A stretch of DNA of 64,000 nucleotides from assembly GCA_026745465.1 (NCBI GenBank), contig JACYXH010000343.1, forward strand, positions 1,561,001 through 1,625,000, given 5' to 3'. The stretch comes from Lota lota (lineage: Eukaryota; Chordata; Actinopteri; Gadiformes; Lotidae). This document shows positions 48,223 through 61,882 of the stretch, piece after piece (within the stretch, counting starts at the first letter, position 1; the number at the start of each line of letters is the position of its first letter). Below the pieces are notes generated by a model. It saw nothing but the letters and a program-made list of their open reading frames with translations, did not search any database and was not told the origin of the DNA. Position numbers and translations under genes: made by a program.

Positions 48223-51112
48223 GACCAACGGCAGGTCAAATGCCAATGCCATGTTCAAGGGGATGGAGTAGGGGGTTGTCTATCTAACCAGCCTAACATG
48301 TCTTTTTGTGGAGGACCCCCACATGAACACAGGAGAACATAACTGCTCATTGAGAGGTGCAGCTCCCTGGTGTCAAACCAAGCGTTTGCTATTTGAACAC
48401 ACCACTCTCTTTGGCACTTGACATATACAATAAAAGCTTCTCAGAGTTCTTTAAAGGATCTTTTTAAACATAAATAAGTCAAACAAAATCATGCTTAAGA
48501 CACATTTCATTGTAGCAAAAAGCCTTGATGTTCGAGCATGTTTCAACCTGACACGTATATACACACACACCTGGCCACATCTCTCGCCTGTTCCCCAGCC
48601 CAGGGAAGTTGCTGGAGACGTTGAGAGGTTTTCCACATTAAATGCACCTTTTTTATAAACAACTGGGTTTCACATGGATTATAACCTGCACATTTCTCTC
48701 CCAACAGAAGAACTACTTCTGACTCTTTTGAAAAAAAAAAGCAGTTCAAGAACTGCTGGGAACTGGTGGAGGTAGGCTTCAAGATAAATGACATCTTAGA
48801 AATTGAATTAAATTGAGGAGTGACGAATAGATACAAGAGGATAGAGAATACAAAGAGGAGTTTGACCCCGATAAAGGAAGCTTTGCAGTGGATATAGCCA
48901 TGGTGGTTGTTTGATCAAACGTTAAGTATACACATGTGATCCAAGACACTCTGACCATTGCTTCTTGGCACCCAACCTTCTGTGGTTCCAGGCTAGCGGA
49001 TGTAAACACCGACTCTAGACTTTCCAGAGACTAGCGAAACGGAACTCAATGTGACCAAGCCGTTATGTGGGTCAAAGAAGCTCGTTTATAAGAGGTCCAA
49101 CGAGCCAACTGGTAATGTGTTCACGTAACAGCTGGCTACACTGGGATGTCAGGGAGCACCAGGTCTGCGTTTCCCAGACACACGTGTCGAACCTTCATGC
49201 GAACGGCTTAATGCACACAACCACTCCGAGTCAAGAATCAGAGAACTCGTTTCAGGTCGCATGAGAGGAAGATTCTCTCTACACAGTATTTACATAAATA
49301 CCAGCTAACAATAATCTATTACAAATCAACCGAAAAACATTCAAGGAAATCTCTATTATTTCCTTCATGTTCATTCCCTTATTTGCCAATTCATTAACAT
49401 GTTGACACATTCATGTATTTATGTTTGACACATTTCTTTTTAATAATGTCCCTTTTGGGCCTCCATAGTGTGCCACTCTATACTATGTATTCATCTTCTC
49501 ACACAGATCATTCATTGGAGCAGGACTTGGTGGCATGTGATAGCCATGTCCATAGGCCTATTTCTTTCACATGTTATGCCGTGTTTTACATATGAAATAA
49601 ACAGACCGAAGTGCAATGACTGTTCAAAAGGAAATTCTAATTTCATAAAGCATCAGAAAGGTACTGTTAATGTTCTTACTGGTCAAATTACATTTTAATC
49701 CTATTTAATCTTGGACGGCTTTAAAGGCTATGTTTCATTTATTTAATAATAAAAATGTAAAAGTGCAAAATGTTTCATATGCCACGTGTGTGATGTTTCT
49801 GACTAATAAGATAAAGAAAAGAATGGTGCAAAATATAAATAAATCATAACACACTTTCTATGTACTCAGATGGGTGACATGACAGTCATAATGAGCAGCC
49901 GTACAAAGCATAAATTATATAGAGTATGCTCTTCAATTATATTATACTTCAATGCAGACATGCACAGAGGACACGAGAGAGAGAGAGTCATTCAACCGGG
50001 ATGATCCCAGCACCTGGACTAGAGTGCACAGATCTCATGTGTGAACATGCTTTGTATGGTTGCATGTGGTGTCTTGTGTGCACGTGTGCACATGTACATG
50101 CATGCCCGCGTGCGTGGATGTCCTGTGTCCCTGAGAAAAGTGCCACATGAATCACACGTGTATGTGTTTGCCGACATGAGATGCTTGTCCTATTTTGTTC
50201 ATTGTCATTTAAACTGAATTCAGTCATTCAAAGAAACCCCTGTTAACCGATGTCAACAGGAGATTGAAGCGATACAAAATGGCAGTATGAACAGAGTTTT
50301 AGCTGTAGGTAAGGTTCAAGAGCTGTTATTTGAGTGTAATCAGTTAGAAATACCATAGCCATCCTTCAGCTATTAGTGAGTGAGATCCTCTGACAATATC
50401 TGCAGTGGTTGACCGGGCCGGCCACTGTGGGAGACCATTTAGATTCAGACACCTCCCGGCTCATTTCTGAATAGGACTCTCAGGCATCTCTACCCTGATT
50501 GGTTTGGGAAATCCATATTGCCTGTCAATCACAGGTGAGAGAATACAACATTCATAATGGCGGAGGAACGTAGAGAGAGCAGAGGGGATGTTTTTGTGTT
50601 TCCATTCTGCTCTGGTACTGTGTGGCCTCATAACTCACATCGAGGGTGATGTATTCTTCCAAAGATTTCATGTTTCGTTACTCATTTTCTAATTGTTTAT
50701 TCTGCAGAAAATTGGTCGTTTAGTCAGTTTACGTTTTACTTCTACTGAATATCGTCACGTCTAATTCTCTGTGCGGGCCAGAAACTTGACTTTTAGACTA
50801 AATTATTTTACAGAAACTCTCCGTATAAGGACCGCAACAGGCTGACACAACAGCTGGCTACTAGCACAGCTCAGGCAGGAGCCTTTCATGCCCATTAGCC
50901 GTTTTCCTGGGAAACTGGGTCCCAGTGTGGAAGTGAGGCGCGCACCAGTATACCATGTCACATCCTGTTTCTGCCGCTCTGACGTTGCCCGCTCTTTAAA
51001 GTGGGATTGAATCCTGATTTAATATCGATGATTAGATATCAAAGCATCCATAACAGCTGGGGCTGTAAATATAGGCTACATCATTATCATTATAAGTGTT
51101 ATACGCACGATA

Positions 51113-51244
<132 letters not shown>

Positions 51245-51449
51245 CTAATAGTAGCTTCTCAGGGTGAATGACCCCCTTGTAACATTCTCTCCACACACAC
51301 ACACACCTCATCTGAACTGCTTGTTTACCTCTTTGCTCCAGATAAGTAGATACGTTCTCAATATTTTCTAACACTATCATGCTGCAGTTGGAAGATTGAA
51401 AAATAAAAACATCCTCCTGACTTTTGCTGTTATATTAGTATTGACCCTT

Positions 51450-51532
51450 CCTCTCTCCCCCTTTCTCTCTCTCTCCCTCCCTCCCTCCCTCCCTCCCTCC
51501 CTCCCTCCCTCCTTCCTTCCTTCCTTCCTTCC
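51450..51532. repeat. pyrimidine tract with (CCCT)n and (CCTT)n
   Basis: An 80-bp CT-only stretch; potential H-DNA. Confidence 0.93.
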
Positions 51533-51539
51533 CCACTCC

Positions 51540-51870
51540 TGACAGCAAAAAGAAACAAGTTCAAATCAAGACTTCCAAAATTAGATCCAAAATGGAGGTT
51601 CACCCTTTCATTTTGTGCCCTGCCATTCGTCTGCACATCTCTCCCATGATGCCTGCAACCAGATTTTCCATGGGAGAGTACAGTGTAGGAACCTGCGACG
51701 CATCATTGTCGGACTGGTGCTAATAAACAGCTCCTCTCACTGTTTTCTGGCAGGGCCCGCACTCTCCATTTCAAACCGACCCACCAAAACATGTACAGTG
51801 AATTATGAATGAAACCACATTGCCAAGGCTGTCCATTAGAAGCCTTTGCATTCATATTCAGCTCTCGCCC
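51540..51870. promoter_or_regulatory. candidate conserved non-coding element
   Basis: Non-repetitive, medium-GC sequence with AGATTTTCCATGGGAGAG, AATTATGAATGAAACC and AGAAGCCTTTGCATTCATAT. No open frame of note. A CNE is suggested by composition only. Confidence 0.25.
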
Positions 51871-53232
51871 ATGTGTGCGTGCGTGCACGCGTGTGTATGC
51901 ACGTGTCCGTGTGAGTTTCTGTGTACATGTACATGTGTGAATATGCGCATGTATGTGTGTCTGTTGACACTGGTGTGCTCAAGTCCTGCTGAGAAGGTTT
52001 TCTCATCTATTCAGGACGGGACCTGGGTCTGTTTGAGGTCAACACAGCTGAGTTATGAAGGTGAAGTGCAAAGGCCTGTCTCTTTAAATAGCTCTCCAAA
52101 ATCCCTTTAATAACAACTTCTTTATCAATGCAGACAAAAGGAAAGAAGCACACACGCAAACCGCTGAACCCTGGCAGAAATGTCGTACCGTGACGTAAAC
52201 AGGGCCGCCGGCGTTATTAAGATGAAGGTTTTACTTAGGAAGGACTCGTTTCTGACATGTTAGACCAAGGGAGGGGGGCTTGTTTTCACTGGATCCCTTC
52301 CCCCGGAGACTCCTGCCTGTGGAGTTCCACGTCATGGCTCCAGATAGGGCTGCGTTTTGCATGATGCACCCGTGGAATATATAGAACTAAAACCACCGCC
52401 AGGAGCTAGACAAAGGCGTGGGACAACGTGTTGAGCTGCGGAACAGAATGACATCACAACAGGCGGTAAACTCAGCTTGTCCCTCCTGGGTGACGGTGCC
52501 ACCAGAGACACAGACTTCAGCTCCCTAGCTGCTCACAGTCTTTCTGCTGTTTGAAGGAGTGACTGTGCGCAGTGTCTTTTAGGAGTTGTATGCTGGCTGA
52601 CTGGAGATGCACAGAGGGTCTTATTGTTATACTCTCATGTGGAGGAGAGCATGTAAAGGTTAAAACGTACAGCCTATTCCAATACAACAAAGTTCTGTGA
52701 TGAGTACTGTACAAAGAAAAGTATGGTCAAGTAAGCGAGTATAGTAACAACGAAGTGCTACAGTGAGAACATACACTACAGATCAAACGGTAAAGAAGCA
52801 AAAGCTAGCAGTAAGCACATTGAGATGATGCAGCACGTGGTAAAACAACGTGACAACATACACTAAAAATTTAAAAAGGCACAAAGAACCAAACAAGTTG
52901 ATCATAAAACGCATATTGATGTGTTTTACGAAGGCCATATGTTAACATTTCATCTCGGCTAAAGCTTTTGACCACCAAGGCTGGATATATTTACCATTGT
53001 GTGTATATATATATATATCACACCACTTTCAACACTGCAATTCTTTCTGTAATGTCATGGGACCCAGTGTGTGGAAACAAATAGTTAATTATACCACATG
53101 GTGGTGACTTACCACTCCAATAAAAACATGCCCTCTGACAGTCTACTACCTACACAGACATGCGGGAATCTGAGCTGAAAATGTAATCATCTCAAGAGTA
53201 GATGGGAAGGATAGAGGAAGTGAGTCTGCACC

Positions 53233-53250
53233 GGGAGAGGGGGTGGGGGT

Positions 53251-53283
<33 letters not shown>
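53233..53283. repeat. G-rich tract, about 45 bases
   Basis: GGTGGGGGTG then an uninterrupted G run. Confidence 0.93.
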
Positions 53284-53338
53284 CTGAAGGACCTACAGCA
53301 TTGTGATCATGCCCTGATTTGAAGTGTGTTGCGTCTAT

Positions 53339-54020
53339 ACACCCACAGAGAGAGACAAACTCACACTCACAGAGAGACAGACATACACACACACACACCC
53401 ACAGAGAGACAGACACACACCTACAGAGGGAGACAGACTCACACCCACAGAGAGACAGACACACACACCCACAGAGAGAGACAGACACACACACACACAC
53501 ACACACACACCTACAGAGGGAGACAGACTCACACCCACAGAGAGACAGACTCACACCCACAGAGAGAGACTCACACCCACAGAGAGACAGACTCACACCC
53601 ACAGAGAGACAGACACACACACCCACAGAGAGAGACTCACACCCACAGAGAGACAGACTCACACACCCACAGAGAGAGACAGACTCACACCCACAGAGAG
53701 ACAGACTCACACCCACAGAGAGAGACTCACACCCACAGAGAGACAGACACACACCCACAGAGAGAGACAGACTCACACCCACAGAGAGAGACAGACAGAC
53801 TCTCACACACACACACCCACAGAGAGACAGACACACACACCCAGAGAGAGAGACAGACTCACACACACACACCCACAGAGAGACAGACACACACACCCAG
53901 AGAGAGAGACAGACTCACACACACACACCCACAGAGAGACAGACTCACACACACACCCACAGAGAGACAGACACACACACCCACACCCACACCCCCACAC
54001 ACACACACACACACACACGG
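53339..54020. repeat. minisatellite of CCCACAGAGAGACAGACTCA-type units
   Basis: Some 30 irregular units of 16-28 bp mixing CACAGAGAGACAGAC with AC tracts. It creates 230-260-codon ORFs in several frames that are low-complexity artefacts. Confidence 0.95.
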
Positions 54021-54879
54021 TGTGATGTGGAGAGAAGTGCGTCTTGCTTACTTGTTTGTTTACGGGGAAGCAGGATGTTTTCCTTTCAGGTCTCCTGGTT
54101 GAGCTCTGGTTGATCATCCCCACATGTAGAAGCTGTGTAGCAAGGGTAAGAAGTGAGGACGACGCTGACCACAGTGACGTGCAAGGCACATCGGACTGAA
54201 GACATTTACCGATACAAGGTGGAATAGCATAGCCTTTTTTCATTTATCTTTGTTGATACATCACCCGTGCAGGAACGAAAAGCATTGAAGCATGAAGAAG
54301 GTGGCATTTGGTAACCCGCTCCTGTTGACCCTTTGGTGTCAAACATGCGAGTTGCTTTAGTTCACCTCAAGACCCGTGAAAGACCTTTCAAGCAACGTTT
54401 ACATGAATGATCAAATCCGCTTCTGTATTGATTATAGATGTAAGATATTGATGACTAAAGTGTATATTTAGTCCTTTGGGTCTTACGGTCTTTGCATTCA
54501 TTGGAAAAAAGACGTTCACCAAGATTCACGACACAGTATCACATTATCATAGAGTTTAATATACGCTACATAAATGGTTGTATAATATAGAATAATATTT
54601 GGGGAACTGTTCTGTTTATGTGGATTTGTTTCTACGTGATGGATTCATTCCCAAGTCAGAGTGGAAGTCAAGAGTAAATAGTGGTGAATTCAAGATGGTG
54701 GCCCCCGACAGCTGGGGGACCCCTCAGACAACATCAGCGCTGTGCAGACGGGGCGCCTGTCTCTGTAACATTAGGCTTGTCATATACCAACATATATCAT
54801 ATTTTATATATATCACATGAAGTACTATCTTATATTAACCTTGTCAAACATTGGTCTTGGTGATATAGTCCTTAGCATG

Positions 54880-54962
54880 GGTTGCCCAGATGGGACTGAA
54901 CCCCTAACCCTGGCTAATGAGTTAATGCCATGCTCTACCAGTTGAGCTAGACAGAAGGTAAC
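54880..54962 (-). mobile_element. tRNA-derived SINE head
   Basis: The minus strand reads TAGCTCAACTGGTAGAGCAT and GGGGTTCAGTCCCATC (A- and B-box-like), 65 bp long, without a proper acceptor stem. Confidence 0.5.
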
Positions 54963-55445
54963 TGGTGTGGTATTAACTGGTGTGGTATATTTATAATAAC
55001 GTTGTCATGTATTCGTTTCATTATACAGTGGTCTTGTTATACATGAAGTCCTGTTATATATTAGTCATGAGTCATTTATTTTAACAGTCAAGAATTTGGG
55101 ACAGTTAAGATGACTGAACATCAAGGATGTTCACGGATGAAAACTTATTAGTAGAACATAAGATATGAGGCCAAACAGAGATGTGAGAGGAACATCTGAA
55201 AATAAGCAGGTGTGTGTGTGTCTGCTGGTCCAAGATGACCAAACCTTCCACGTACTTCAAATTGAAAAACAATGTGTAGCTTGATGTGGCTGTGGATTTG
55301 CATTACCCACCTTTGCATTTCAACCGTCTCAGTTTGGCTGCGAAGCCATTGGCACCTCCTCTGTAGGCAAATAATGTCCGGTCAGGGTGAAGGGAGAGCT
55401 CAATTCCAGAGGAAAAAAACGAAGGAATGGAAATGTACTAGTGGT

Positions 55446-55735
<290 letters not shown>

Positions 55736-57085
55736 GGTTGTAAACTGGAGACGTTGAACAAGAGCACAGGTAAACGTAATCAGTATCAACACACAGGTGT
55801 TCGGAATTATCCAAACGAGGACTCACAGGGGAGAGGAGGTGCTCAGGGTCTGGGCAGGATTGGGACAAATTAACATTTGAAAAATATATGAAGGTATAAT
55901 TAGGTTTTCACCCGTGTCCTAGATTTAGGTTTTTACAACACTTTGGGTTGCAAAAAAGTCCTCCACAAAATGACCCCCATCGCTCCATCTGGAGAGCCTC
56001 AAAATGGCCCTCTGGTGATCTATGAGCTGTGCTACCAGACAATAGGATGGGTCCTTTGAGCCGATAGCAGCATGGGGCGGCTCTTCTGTTGCCCGCATAG
56101 ATCCGTCGAGCTAAGAGGGTCATTAAGTAATCAGGACCGGCCCCCCACTGATCTCAGTGTGATCTCAGTGTGATCTCGTCACGTGATCACACGCATGTTT
56201 AAACTTCCTTTAAACAAAAGAGCTCCACTTCAGGAGCTAATCTAATCTCGGGTGAATCTTCAGTTTGCAGAAAAGATGCTACCCACATGGAAACCCCCCC
56301 CCCCCACCCCCATACACACACACAACAATACACACACATACAATCAACCACACAGACACCCATACAGTACTGTACAGTCAACCACACACAATCAAACTCA
56401 TACACAACCACACACACACACACACCCAAATAACATCACATACACACTTTTACATACAATATACACTATGCAAATTAAGAAACACTATCTCAAATGACTG
56501 TTAACGTCTAATTGGCCTAGATGATGTAAGGCACTTCTCTGTGTAATTTAAAATAGTCATGGTTCAAATGAAAGTCAACAGACACGGGCAGATTACTTCA
56601 TCAGGTGGTGGTTTTTATTGTTCATTAGCAATGACACCAAATGTACTCTAACTTCAACTTTGCTTGCTACCTTAGGAGATGCGTCTTCCATTGTAAACAG
56701 TGAAATGATGAAACTGTATTCCATAGCACTCCTTACAAGCAGTGTTTTGACCATGGGGAGAAAATGGCTGTACGAACGTTCCAGCCATCTCCCACCCATT
56801 TGTATTTTTGTCCTTTTATTTATAACCGGTTATCTTATCGTTTTCAGCCAGGCTCACCACAAGTCAAGACCTATTGTTTGGTTTCTTTTTTTAAAACAAA
56901 CTTTTTCTCTGGTCCGTTTTCTTAAAGAATTATATTTACATCGGTAACTTCCCCAGCTGCCTGCTGCCAGGGAAACACAGTTAATAATAATGCAGTAAAA
57001 CTCAAACTACGCTCCTTTTACGCTTTTAAGTCCTTAAGGTCAACCTTATAGCTCTAAGTTATGTGTTTTTCTCTTAACAAATCGT

Positions 57086-57091
57086 TTTATT
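57086..57091 (-). other. possible distal polyadenylation signal of rgs3
   Basis: This is the first AATAAA I find on the minus strand below the rgs3 stop. If it is used, the 3' UTR is about 2.4 kb and contains the 13-bp minisatellite, the C-run/(CA)n tract and the ATCC-rich array. Other, non-canonical signals may be used instead. Confidence 0.25.
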
Positions 57092-57535
57092 TAGATAGAG
57101 ATTAAGCAGTTTTATATCCCCCACATAAAATAACAACAAAAAATGGCTTCTTGGCCCATAAAATAAAAACAAGAAATAACGCACCAAAGAAATATATAAA
57201 TATTGCACTTAAAGTTGGGGTCTGCATGTGACCTGTTGTGTAGTTTGTGGTTTTAAAGAGGAAGAGAACGCTCTGAGCTGTAGGAAGTGATGTTGGGAGG
57301 AAGAGAAAGCAGTTCTGCAACATTATCTAAATAAATAGGCAAACTTTATACAATAAACACAAAATTTCCTTTTCCTTTACCGCATCTATGACAGAATGAG
57401 CAAGATCTACTTAGTGCTCAGTATACTTATGGAGTGCAGATATTAAACCTAACGCAGATATTTAAAAAAAAAAGGAGAAGAAAAAATATAGGTGAAAAGA
57501 AAAGCCTGAAGAGTTGAACACTAAGCGCTCTAATG

Positions 57536-58180
57536 TCCTGAGAGCTTCCTCAGAGAGCTTCCTCAGAGAGCTTCCTCAGAGAGCTTCCTCAGAGAGCTTC
57601 CTCAGAGAGCTTCCTCAGAGAGCTTCCTCAGAGAGCTTCCTCAGAGAGCTTCCTCTGAGAGCTTCCTCAGAGAGCTTCCTCAGAGAGCTTCCTCAGAGAG
57701 CTTCCTCAGAGAGCTTCCTCAGAGAGCTTCCTCAGAGAGCTTCCTCTGAGAGCTTCCTCTGAGAGCTTCCTCGGAGAGCTTCCTCAGAGAGCTTCCTCAG
57801 AGAGCTTCCTCAGAGAGCTTCCTCTGAGAGCCTCCTCTGAGAGCTTCCTCAGAGAGCTTCCTCTGAGAGCTTCCTCTGAGAGCTTCCTCAGAGAGCTTCC
57901 TCAGAGAGCTTCCTCTGAGAGCTTCCTCAGAGAGCTTCCTCAGAGAGCTTCCTCAGAGAGCTTCCTCAGAGAGCTTCCTCAGAGAGCTTCCTCAGAGAGC
58001 TTCCTCAGAGAGCTTCCTCAGAGTTTCCTCAGAGAGCTTCCTCAGAGAGCTTCCTCAGAGAGCTTCCTCAGAGAGCTTCCTCTGAGAGCTTCCTCTGAGA
58101 GCTTCCTCAGAGAGCTTCCTCAGAGAGCTTCCTCTGAGAGCTTCCTCTGAGAGCTTCTTCAGAGAGCTTCCTCAGAGAGC
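57536..58180. repeat. minisatellite, 13-bp unit GAGAGCTTCCTCA
   Basis: About 49 copies with CTCA/CTCT/CTCG variants and one deletion (CAGAGTTTCC at about 58020). It may lie inside a long rgs3 3' UTR. Confidence 0.97.
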
Positions 58181-58579
58181 CTGGATGAGCTACAGTGTAC
58201 AAACAAACGCCTTGTGATTTTTTGGCTCGTGCGAACATTTTGCAAGCGTTTGCTTCCGTTTTTGTCTTGTCTTGTCTTTTTTCGCTGCGAACAGTCTTTG
58301 AAGACAGAAAGTCTCTTTTGCCATTTCATTTCTTGTCTGTTTGTTGTGATTTATGCGTGTGTGTTCCGGTACGCTTGTGTTGTGTTGTAGCGTCACTTGG
58401 CATAATGTTGTTTGTGTTGAGTTCAAACCAAGCTGGAAAGGGCGTGGATGCCACCTTCTGTCAGGCGAGAATGTTTTAGTTGTCATGTACTGTGAAACTA
58501 CAGCATGCGGAAGATCGAACTGAAATTCTAGTGATCGTCCCGTTGTCGTCCCGACACGTCAACTGTCATGTTTGAGAAC

Positions 58580-58681
<102 letters not shown>

Positions 58682-59013
58682 CTCTTTGACAGCGTCAACG
58701 TTCAAAAAGGGAAAATAAAACACAGGAGAAACTAAACGATCGTACCAAAATAAACCAGCTTGACACTGGCTACCAAGGAGGAGGCGGAGGAAGAAAAGAG
58801 AACAGAGTGACCCAACAGTACCGGACTGTCTTCATGTCAGCAAGGGGCTTGTGTCCACACCTCCTCCGCCTCCTTTTTCCAACTGGAACCACAACTTAAA
58901 TACACACAAATAACATTATATTCTGGAGTGTGAAACCAAAAACAGTACAGCGATCAGAGAAGAATCCAGCTCCTGTTTCGGCCTCTCGTTGGCCACAATA
59001 TCTTTTTTACTAT

Positions 59014-59190
59014 CCATCCACCCACACATCCACCCACCCATCCATCCACCCATCCTATCCACCCATCCTATCCACCCATCATCCATCCATCCATCCATCC
59101 ACCCATCATCCATCCACCCATCATCCACCCACCCACCCACCCACCCACCCATCCACCCATCCATCCACCCATCCACCCACCCATCCACCC
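59014..59190. repeat. (ATCC/ACCC)n tetranucleotide array
   Basis: CATCCACCCATC-type units. It gives spurious DGWMDGWM-type ORFs on the minus strand. Confidence 0.95.
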
Positions 59191-59484
59191 ATCTGGCTTC
59201 GTTGAGTAAACATCGTTTCGTTGCAGTGCCATAGCTTGGTCATCTCTCTCACCGTAACCACAAAATAAAATTGTAAGAACTAACATCATAGTGGCTACAT
59301 CGACACCAAAATAAAGCCCCAAAAATAAAACAAATAAAGAGACGTAAACCGTAAGCCACCCAAAATGTCTTTGTTTCTTTCTCTCTCTCTCTCTTCGCCC
59401 CTCCACCCTCTCCATAATCCTCCTCCTCTTTCATCGCCCGCGGCTCTTTGGTCCTCCACTTTATCTGCGTTTCCCCGTCTCCTC

Positions 59485-59685
59485 CTACGACGAGGAGGAG
59501 GTGGAGGTGCCGCTGGATTTCTTCTGGTTGACCAAGTCCAGGTAGAGCTCGGAGCGCAGGAAGCGAGGGTACGAGTCCTTCTCCATCAGGCCGTATATCC
59601 GGCGCTGGGCCAGGTCGAAGCAGGAGCGTGCCACGCTCTGGAGGTTGTCCTTGGTGTGTTCCCGCGTGTACGAGTCCAGGTTCAC
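59485..59685 (-). CDS. rgs3: rgs3 last coding exon
   Basis: The exon follows acceptor CTCTCCAG. It encodes [40 protein letters not shown] and [16 protein letters not shown], followed by the tail [10 protein letters not shown] and a stop. It is GC-rich relative to its surroundings. Confidence 0.95.
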   Translation of the reverse strand: MNLDSYTREHTKDNLQSVARSCFDLAQRRIYGLMEKDSYPRFLRSELYLDLVNQKKSSGTSTSSSS

Positions 59686-61141
59686 CTGGAGAGGAGACAC
59701 AAGGGAGAGGCTGTTATCATGTAGGGCCAGCATTCAGAGCTAACGGTTCAAGGATTCATATTTAGAATATATAAATCTTTTTTTATAAATGTGATATTGG
59801 CGGGATCATGTGATTGAATACAGGACTATATTTAGGAGTTGACGTGACATCCTCTCCATTCATTCCATGGTTGGGTCAAAAAGCCATAATGACAGAACCA
59901 TATGCGATGACATCAGCGCTCAAAGGCTGCGGCTTTTCTATTCAATGACAGCAGGAACTGCTTTGTTCACCATCTTGGTTCCCTTCAAGGGGGAAAGAGG
60001 GATTATTTTCCTCTTCTGCATGCTTTGGTCCACTCACCTCTTTACAAGACTGAATGGCGATGTACTCCGCAAAGATCTTCTTGGCCTTGGACGCCATCTT
60101 GGACTGGGACTTGACCTTCTTGTAGTCCTCGCAGGCCAGCCAGAACTCCAGATTCTCCTCGCTGAACTCTGTGCGCAGGAACGCTCGGAACGCTGCCAGG
60201 CCATCTGAGAGAAGAGGAGGACGAAAAGAGACTTCATCAGACTACAGGAACGCCATGGCAACAGCCCAGCTAAAGCTTTTGTTGTGGAGGGTGGCGGTGG
60301 GGGGGTGGGGGGGTTAGCAGCCTAAAAATTGCACTGGCGAAAAAGTGAGTCATGCGGTTTGAATAGAACGCAGTGTGCGTGTGTGTGTGTGCACCTAGTG
60401 AAGCTTGTGTGTGTTCCTACTGAAGCATGTGTGTGTTCCTACTGCACCGTGTGTGTGTGTGTGTTCCTACTGAAGCATGTGTGTGCTCCTACTGAAGCAT
60501 GTGTGTGTTCCTACTGCACCGTGTGTGTGTGTGTTCCTACTGAAGCATGTGTGTGGTCCTACTGAAGCATGTGTGTGTTCCTACTGAAGCTTGTGTGTGT
60601 TCCTACTGCACCATTGGCTCAAGCCCAGCTCATAGCCCTGGCCTGTCCAAAAAGGCGCCTGGCCACCCCCCTCCAGCCCCCTCCACCCCCCTCCAGCCCC
60701 CTCCAGCCCCCTCCAGCCCCCTCCACCCCCCTCCAGCCCCCTCCAGCCCCCTCCAGCCCCCTCCAGCCCCCTCCACCCCCCTCCAGCCCCCTCCACCCCT
60801 TCTCTCTTGCTGAAAATACCCTAATCATTCCACCATGGCTACAGTGACCACTTCCTGTATTCCAGCACCATGGGTGAACACAGAGGATGTCCCTCTCTCT
60901 CTGGCTGTAATGTTTAACACTGTGGGGGTCATGGTGGAGGAGGGTAATGTTGCTCTGATTCATGGGAGAATCAGGCAGCCAAAGGCATGTGATTGGTCAG
61001 TTTGGAGGATCCGCAAATGACTGGAGGAGGAAGGAGGAGAAGAAAGGCGTCCTGAAGTATGAAAGGCAGGAAGCCGGTTCCCACCCACCCTTCTGGCCCA
61101 CACCTTTCCGTTCCCACACACGTGCACACACGCACCCACAT

Positions 61142-61180
<39 letters not shown>

Positions 61181-61829
61181 CTAGAGCCCAACACACTTGA
61201 GGAGGTTAAAGAGAGAAAAGAGGACAATGCCACACATGGATGAGGGGAAAACGTGAAATGTGAAAGTAAAAGAGTATTGTTGGCTCTACTGTCCTCGTTT
61301 CCTATTAGACCACTCGAGCCCTCTAGCTATAGCTTAACTATTAGCATTAGGGTTAGCAGGCCTATGGTTTGGGTTGCTGTGGTCTCCTATTTGCAGCAAA
61401 AGGTAGAATGTGAGTCCAGTCAAATAAATAGAATCAAGCCTCTCGATATGAGCTTGCCCGTCTGTTTATCCCACCGCCTCTGTGTGTGTGTGTGTGTCTG
61501 TTGTAGGCCTACTGTTCTATTTCTATGGAGGCGATTACTGCACAGAGAGCATAGTTGCACACGTCCACTCATCAGTCATATTTCATACACCCCAGCTTAC
61601 ACTAACCCCTCCATCTACAAACAAGAGCATGCGTGCATCCTGATTCTCTCCCAGAAGCTTATGTGTTTATACTGTACAGTCACCCAGCACATGAAGGCCT
61701 TGCATTGCGCAGCCAAACCCCTTAACAATTTACTTTAATCCACACCATATGGCAGATCACTTAATCCGAAACCAAACAGCATGTTTTCTTTCATGTATTC
61801 CCACCCATGCATGCATGCAAAGGTAAAGG

Positions 61830-61882
<53 letters not shown>

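Noticed and set aside
53192-54113. ORFs of 230-264 codons in several frames on both strands
   Set aside because: All are translations of a CACAGAGAGACAGAC-type tandem array; low complexity, no start context, no splice signals.
57514-57762. Peptide frame with repeated RASSESFLREL-type units
   Set aside because: A by-product of the 13-bp minisatellite; the frame breaks with unit variants.
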